From an uncultured Collinsella sp. (GTDB taxonomy: Bacteria; Actinomycetota; Coriobacteriia; Coriobacteriales; Coriobacteriaceae), in NCBI GenBank assembly GCA_902482615.1, contig CABTAA010000012.1, forward strand, positions 1-15,820: DNA of 15,820 bases. The letters are read 5' to 3'. Below, piece by piece: positions 12,454 through 15,820 of this stretch (the first letter of the stretch is position 1; every line of letters begins with the position of its first letter). The notes beneath the pieces are model-generated. The model was not told the origin of the DNA. It saw nothing but the letters and a program-made list of their open reading frames with translations, and made no database searches. The translations under genes were made by a program, and so were the position numbers.

Positions 12454-13668
12454 TTATGCGCTTACTTCAGCAGCGCTCGCCACCGTTTCGGGCGAATCGG
12501 CTCCGTCCCCCGTCGCCCGCCCCTTCGCCGGCACCACGCCAAAGCAGTAGCTCAGCACCGCAGACGCCGCAAATGCCGTGCCACCGGCAACGCAGCACCA
12601 CAGCAGGTTCGAGATGCCGCCCGTGGCAAAGCCAATGACCATGAGGACATTCGTCATGCCGATGGTATAGGCCGTAACGTGGCCCACGGCCGCAACAAGG
12701 CCTCCGACGGCGCCGCCAATGGCCATGCACGTCAGGCACCTGCCATATTTAAAGCCGCAACCGTACAGCGCCGGCTCGCTTACGCCGCCAAGAACACCCG
12801 AGATCGAATAACCCAGCAAGAGCGCCTTCTCGTCCTTATCCGCAACGCGGAGTGACGCGCCAAAGGGCATGCCCCAAACCGCGAACGTTGCCATCGTCGC
12901 GGCGATGAGGATGCACGAATCCGTTCCCACACTCATAAACTGTGCATAGGCGAGCGATAGGACAACGTTGCTGACGCCCGCGATCTTAAGGAACTCCCAG
13001 CCCGCGGCAAGCCCCATGAGCGTGAGCAGCGACACGATGCCACCGGAATTGCCAAGCATAAACATAAGCTGGCCCAACAGCATGCCCAGATAGCTGCCCG
13101 CCGGTGCCGTAACACACAGCGAAACCGGAACCATGACAAGCATGGTCGCAAACGGAACGAACGAAAACGCCACGGCCTTAGGGATAACGCGCTGAAAGAA
13201 ACACTCCACTCGCCATAGCACGGGCACCGAGATGAGAACCGGAATAACAGTCGTCGTGTAATCGTTGACCGGCGCGGGAAGCAGACCATACACGGAAGTC
13301 ATCGATGCCCCCGTCGTCGATGCGGCATCGACGAGCTTAAGCAGATCGGGCGCAATCAATACGCCGCCCAGCATCATGCCCAGCTGCTCCGAGCAACCGA
13401 GCTGGCGGGCGGCCGCCCAACCAAGATAAATGGGCAAAAAGTAGTAACCGGCGTTATAGAGCCAACTGTAGAACAGGCGATAGATTTCGGAATCGGCAGA
13501 CCATAGGCCCAGCATGCCTTCGCCCATAATGACGGCGACGGTGCGGAACAACGCCGCGCAGACAATAAACGGCAACGCCGACATCATGCTTTTGGACAGA
13601 TAGTCCACCACGGCCATGGCGTTTGATGAGACCGTCGTTGTAAACGAGGTGTTAGAAACTTGTGACAC
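12454..13668 (-). CDS. PTS sugar transporter subunit EIIC (Glc/beta-glucoside type)
   Basis: A roughly 404-residue membrane permease that would carry a sugar across the membrane while it is phosphorylated by an EIIB partner. About ten hydrophobic segments run through the protein. GGVSEPALYG (about 294-303) is the conserved substrate loop, with Glu298 in the family GITEPAIYG motif, and the N-terminal LPFIVCAALFRTVA region fits BglF/ScrA-type EIIC. No EIIB or EIIA domain is fused, and none is encoded nearby. The start is uncertain: I favour the GTG at 13668, with GAAAGG 6 nt before it. The ATG at 13692 would add 8 residues but lies in a hairpin repeat. The C-terminal tail (VPAKGRATGDGADSPETV...) is hydrophilic. 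Substrate unknown. Confidence 0.82.
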   Translation of the reverse strand: MSQVSNTSFTTTVSSNAMAVVDYLSKSMMSALPFIVCAALFRTVAVIMGEGMLGLWSADSEIYRLFYSWLYNAGYYFLPIYLGWAAARQLGCSEQLGMMLGGVLIAPDLLKLVDAASTTGASMTSVYGLLPAPVNDYTTTVIPVLISVPVLWRVECFFQRVIPKAVAFSFVPFATMLVMVPVSLCVTAPAGSYLGMLLGQLMFMLGNSGGIVSLLTLMGLAAGWEFLKIAGVSNVVLSLAYAQFMSVGTDSCILIAATMATFAVWGMPFGASLRVADKDEKALLLGYSISGVLGGVSEPALYGCGFKYGRCLTCMAIGGAVGGLVAAVGHVTAYTIGMTNVLMVIGFATGGISNLLWCCVAGGTAFAASAVLSYCFGVVPAKGRATGDGADSPETVASAAEVSA

Positions 13669-13683
13669 AGGAACCCTTTCCCA

Positions 13684-13714
13684 ATGTGACATGCGGACTG
13701 TCCCTTTGTCACAT
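13684..13714 (+). repeat. REP-like hairpin overlapping the accDA stop codon
   Basis: A perfect 8-bp stem (ATGTGACA 13684-13691 with TGTCACAT 13707-13714) encloses a 15-nt loop with GGACTGTCCCTT. It has the same layout as the hairpins at 1727 and 2016 but with different arm sequences. The right arm covers the last two codons of accDA. A 12-bp inverted match (CCTTTGTCACAT) occurs at the other end of the PTS gene. Confidence 0.75.
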
Positions 13715-15433
13715 CGTGCGATACCGACCGATTGCGCGGTACTTTTCGTAGCGGAGGTTTGTGAGGGTCGCGTCGTCGAGCCGCCCAAGCGTATCGAAGG
13801 CATCAAATGCCGAGGACATGACGGCACCGGCGATCTCCTCATGCGACAGGCCCCTATCGTCAACAATGCCATCGATGATGCCGAGCGCCAACAGATCGGG
13901 GGCCGTGAGCTTCAGCGCCTCGGCGGCCTCATTCGCGCGCTCGGTATCCTTCCACAGGATCGACGCACAGGCCTCGGGGCTCACGACCGAATAGGCCGAG
14001 CTCGAGAGCATCAGGATGCGGTCGGCCACGGACAGCGCCAGCGCGCCACCGGAGCCGCCCTCGCCTGTTACCACCGAGACAATCGGCGTCTTAAGGCCAC
14101 TCATCTCCATGAGATTCTGGGCAATCGCTTCGCCCTGACCGCGCTCCTCGGCACCGATGCCGCAAAAGGCGCCCGAAGTATCGACCAGGCACAGAACCGG
14201 TCGACCAAACTTTTCGGCCTGACGCATAAGGCGACGCGCTTTGCGGTAGCCCTCGGGATGTGCCATGCCAAAGTTGCGGCGCATACGCTCTTTGGTCGTG
14301 GTGCCGCGCTCGATGGCGATGACCGTTACGGGGCGTCCGTCTTTCCAGCCAATGCCAGCCACCACAGCGGCGTCGTCGCCAAAGTAACGGTCGCCGTGCA
14401 GCTCCACAAACCCATCCAGGCCCAGCAAGATCATCTCGCCTGCCGTGGCGCGATCTGCCGAGCGGGTCTGCTTGACAATCTCGAGCGCGGTTTTTGGTGC
14501 CGCCGAGCGCTTAAACAAGTGTCCCAGCTTTTTGCCGCGACGACCCGTATGCACGATCTCATGCGGTGCCCCCAGGCTGGGCGCATGCCCTTCGTGCAGC
14601 GCCAACAGCTCGCCTACCGTGAGCGCAATCTCGCCACGCGGAACAACGGCATCGCAAAAGCCGTGCTCCAGCAAAAACTCGGAGCGCTGGAATCCCTTGG
14701 GCAGGCGCTTGTGCATGTTCTGCTCGATCACGCGCGGGCCGGCAAATGCCGTCAGGGCATCGGGCTCGGCCAGGATAATGTCGCCCTCCATGGCAAAGCT
14801 CGCGGTTACGCCTCCGGTCGTGGGGTCGGTGAGCACCGTGATATACAGGCCGCCCGCCTCGCTGTGGCGCCTAACCGCCGCAGAAATCTTGGCCATCTGC
14901 ATAAGCGAGGTCACGCCCTCTTGCATGCGCGCACCGCCCGAAACGGTAAAGCCGACAACTGGCAATCCTAGCTCGGTCGCACGCTCAAATGCGCGACAGA
15001 TCTTCTCGCCCACCACAGAACCCATCGAGCCCATCATAAAGTTAGCGTCCATAAAGAAGAGCGCGGTATCGCAACCGCAGATTTTGCCCCTGCCGCACAC
15101 AACGGCATCGCGCTCGCCCGAACGCTCGCTCACGCTCTTGAGCTTATCGGCATAGCCGGGAAACGAGAGGAAGTCCTCCGACACCAGATTGGCATCCCAT
15201 TCCTCAAACGTGCCCTCGTCGACCGTCATGCGCATGCGCGCGCGACCGCTCACGCGAAAGTGTTTGCCGCAACGAGGGCAGACCTCGAGATTGTCGTGCA
15301 GGCGTGCCTCATCGATCACGCGGCGGCACTCCGGGCACTTGATAAACACGTGGCGCGCGGGAAACTCGGCGCACGACTCGGTTATCGGCCCCTCGAGGAC
15401 GTTAACCGTCTTCGCTTTTCTATTCATCAGCAT
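13709..15433 (-). CDS. accDA: Acetyl-CoA carboxylase carboxyltransferase, fused beta-alpha subunits
   Basis: A 574-residue fusion of AccD (about 1-290) and AccA (about 310-574), which transfers CO2 from carboxybiotin to acetyl-CoA to make malonyl-CoA for fatty-acid synthesis. The AccD part starts with a zinc ribbon (Cys33, 36, 52, 55) and has VSGGARMQEG (164-173) and TTGGVTASFAM (205-215). The AccA part has ELHGDRYFGDD (344-354), NFGMAHPEGYRKA (387-399), DTSGAFCGIGAEERGQGEA (418-436) and GEGGSGGALAL (457-467). DTSGAFCG replaces the E. coli DTPGAYPG, a known variation. Start: ATG at 15433 with GGGG 7 nt before it; the ATG at 15427 is an alternative. It overlaps the accC end by 14 bp, so the two are co-expressed. 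The stop lies inside a hairpin repeat. Confidence 0.95.
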   Translation of the reverse strand: MLMNRKAKTVNVLEGPITESCAEFPARHVFIKCPECRRVIDEARLHDNLEVCPRCGKHFRVSGRARMRMTVDEGTFEEWDANLVSEDFLSFPGYADKLKSVSERSGERDAVVCGRGKICGCDTALFFMDANFMMGSMGSVVGEKICRAFERATELGLPVVGFTVSGGARMQEGVTSLMQMAKISAAVRRHSEAGGLYITVLTDPTTGGVTASFAMEGDIILAEPDALTAFAGPRVIEQNMHKRLPKGFQRSEFLLEHGFCDAVVPRGEIALTVGELLALHEGHAPSLGAPHEIVHTGRRGKKLGHLFKRSAAPKTALEIVKQTRSADRATAGEMILLGLDGFVELHGDRYFGDDAAVVAGIGWKDGRPVTVIAIERGTTTKERMRRNFGMAHPEGYRKARRLMRQAEKFGRPVLCLVDTSGAFCGIGAEERGQGEAIAQNLMEMSGLKTPIVSVVTGEGGSGGALALSVADRILMLSSSAYSVVSPEACASILWKDTERANEAAEALKLTAPDLLALGIIDGIVDDRGLSHEEIAGAVMSSAFDAFDTLGRLDDATLTNLRYEKYRAIGRYRTM

Positions 15434-15820
15434 AGAGATGCCCCATCAGATCGGTGTGATACATGCCCGACAAGAACTCGTCGTTTGCCAGCACGTCGAG
15501 CTGAAGCTCGCTGTTTTCGCTCACGCCCTCAATCACGAGCTCGCCCAGGGCCGAGCGCATCTTGCGAATGGCGCCGTCACGCGTGGGCGCACACACGATG
15601 AGCTTGCCGAGCATGGAGTCGTAGTACGGCGGAACTGTCGCACCGGTAAACATGGCGGAATCCCAGCGCACGCGCGGACCACCCGGCACGCGCAACGTGG
15701 TGACCGTTCCACATGACGGCAGAAAGTCCGGCGTTTCGGCATTGATGCGGCACTCCATGGCGTGGTTGCGGACCGGCATGTCCTCCTGCTCAAAGGGCAG
15801 AGGCTGGCCGGCTGCCACAC
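15420..15820 (-). CDS. accC: Biotin carboxylase of acetyl-CoA carboxylase, C-terminal part
   Basis: The frame is open to the right edge, so only about 133 C-terminal residues are present. This part of biotin carboxylase follows the ATP-grasp domain. Visible family segments are AAGQPLPFEQEDMPVRNHAM, then ECRINAE (its Arg corresponds to E. coli Arg338, which takes part in catalysis), PGGPRVRWDS, and VPPYYDSMLGKLIV. The upstream ATP-grasp catalytic residues lie outside the window. The enzyme carboxylates biotin on the carrier protein AccB with ATP and bicarbonate. It overlaps the start of accDA, whose product takes the carboxyl group in the next step. accB is probably further upstream (inference). 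Confidence 0.93.
   Translation of the reverse strand, partial: VAAGQPLPFEQEDMPVRNHAMECRINAETPDFLPSCGTVTTLRVPGGPRVRWDSAMFTGATVPPYYDSMLGKLIVCAPTRDGAIRKMRSALGELVIEGVSENSELQLDVLANDEFLSGMYHTDLMGHLYADE

Noticed and set aside
13669..13872. N-terminal extension of the PTS permease to 13872
   Set aside because: It would overlap the conserved end of accDA by over 160 bp, and the extra residues look like an out-of-frame shadow.
13616..14971. A 451-residue plus-strand open frame
   Set aside because: It is antisense to accDA and the end of the PTS gene; both of those have clear family motifs and this frame has none.
1..15820. tRNA, rRNA, transposase, phage or defence genes
   Set aside because: I saw no tRNA-like cloverleaf with a GTTCGA-type arm, no rRNA sequence and no transposase, integrase or defence-protein motifs on either strand; this was by eye only.

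Overview
The window looks like a chromosomal segment of a GC-rich actinobacterium, most likely a Coriobacteriia member close to Collinsella. That placement is an inference from base composition, actinobacterial-looking ribosomal proteins, a fused AccD-AccA carboxyltransferase and the type of intergenic hairpin repeats. It was not checked against a database. Apart from two genes at the left edge, every gene lies on the minus strand.

Left end (1-2069): the 3' part of a U32-family peptidase gene and a RluA-family pseudouridine synthase gene form a short plus-strand operon. A repeat-rich convergent intergenic region follows, with two related loop-and-stem repeats, two tandem long palindromes and a candidate bidirectional terminator. 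Next (2070-3899), a Gfo/Idh/MocA oxidoreductase and a DeoR-family repressor form a tight minus-strand pair. Their upstream region (3900-4310) carries palindromes that could be the repressor's operators, then degenerate repeats.

The centre (4311-10161) is the S10-type ribosomal protein cluster, read right to left: rplC, rplD, rplW, rplB, rpsS, rplV, rpsC, rplP, rpmC, rpsQ, rplN, rplX, ended by a strong intrinsic terminator. It does not have rpsJ in front of rplC, nor rplE after rplX. A 178-bp gap splits it between rplW and rplB. The leaders of rplC and rplB share a nearly identical 26-bp element, and each can fold so that its Shine-Dalgarno sequence is paired. This suggests two separately controlled transcription units with translational feedback.

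The right part (10483-15820) holds a histidine-phosphatase/phosphoglycerate-mutase-like gene behind a CDF metal exporter (predicted Mn2+ type), an orphan PTS EIIC permease bracketed by inverted hairpin repeats, an accD-accA fusion, and the 3' part of accC (biotin carboxylase). accC and accDA overlap and supply two components of acetyl-CoA carboxylase for malonyl-CoA synthesis.

I found no clear new defence, mobile or biosynthetic system. The most interesting signals are non-coding: the shared ribosomal leader element, the possible RNA switch before rplB, and the family of gene-end hairpins.
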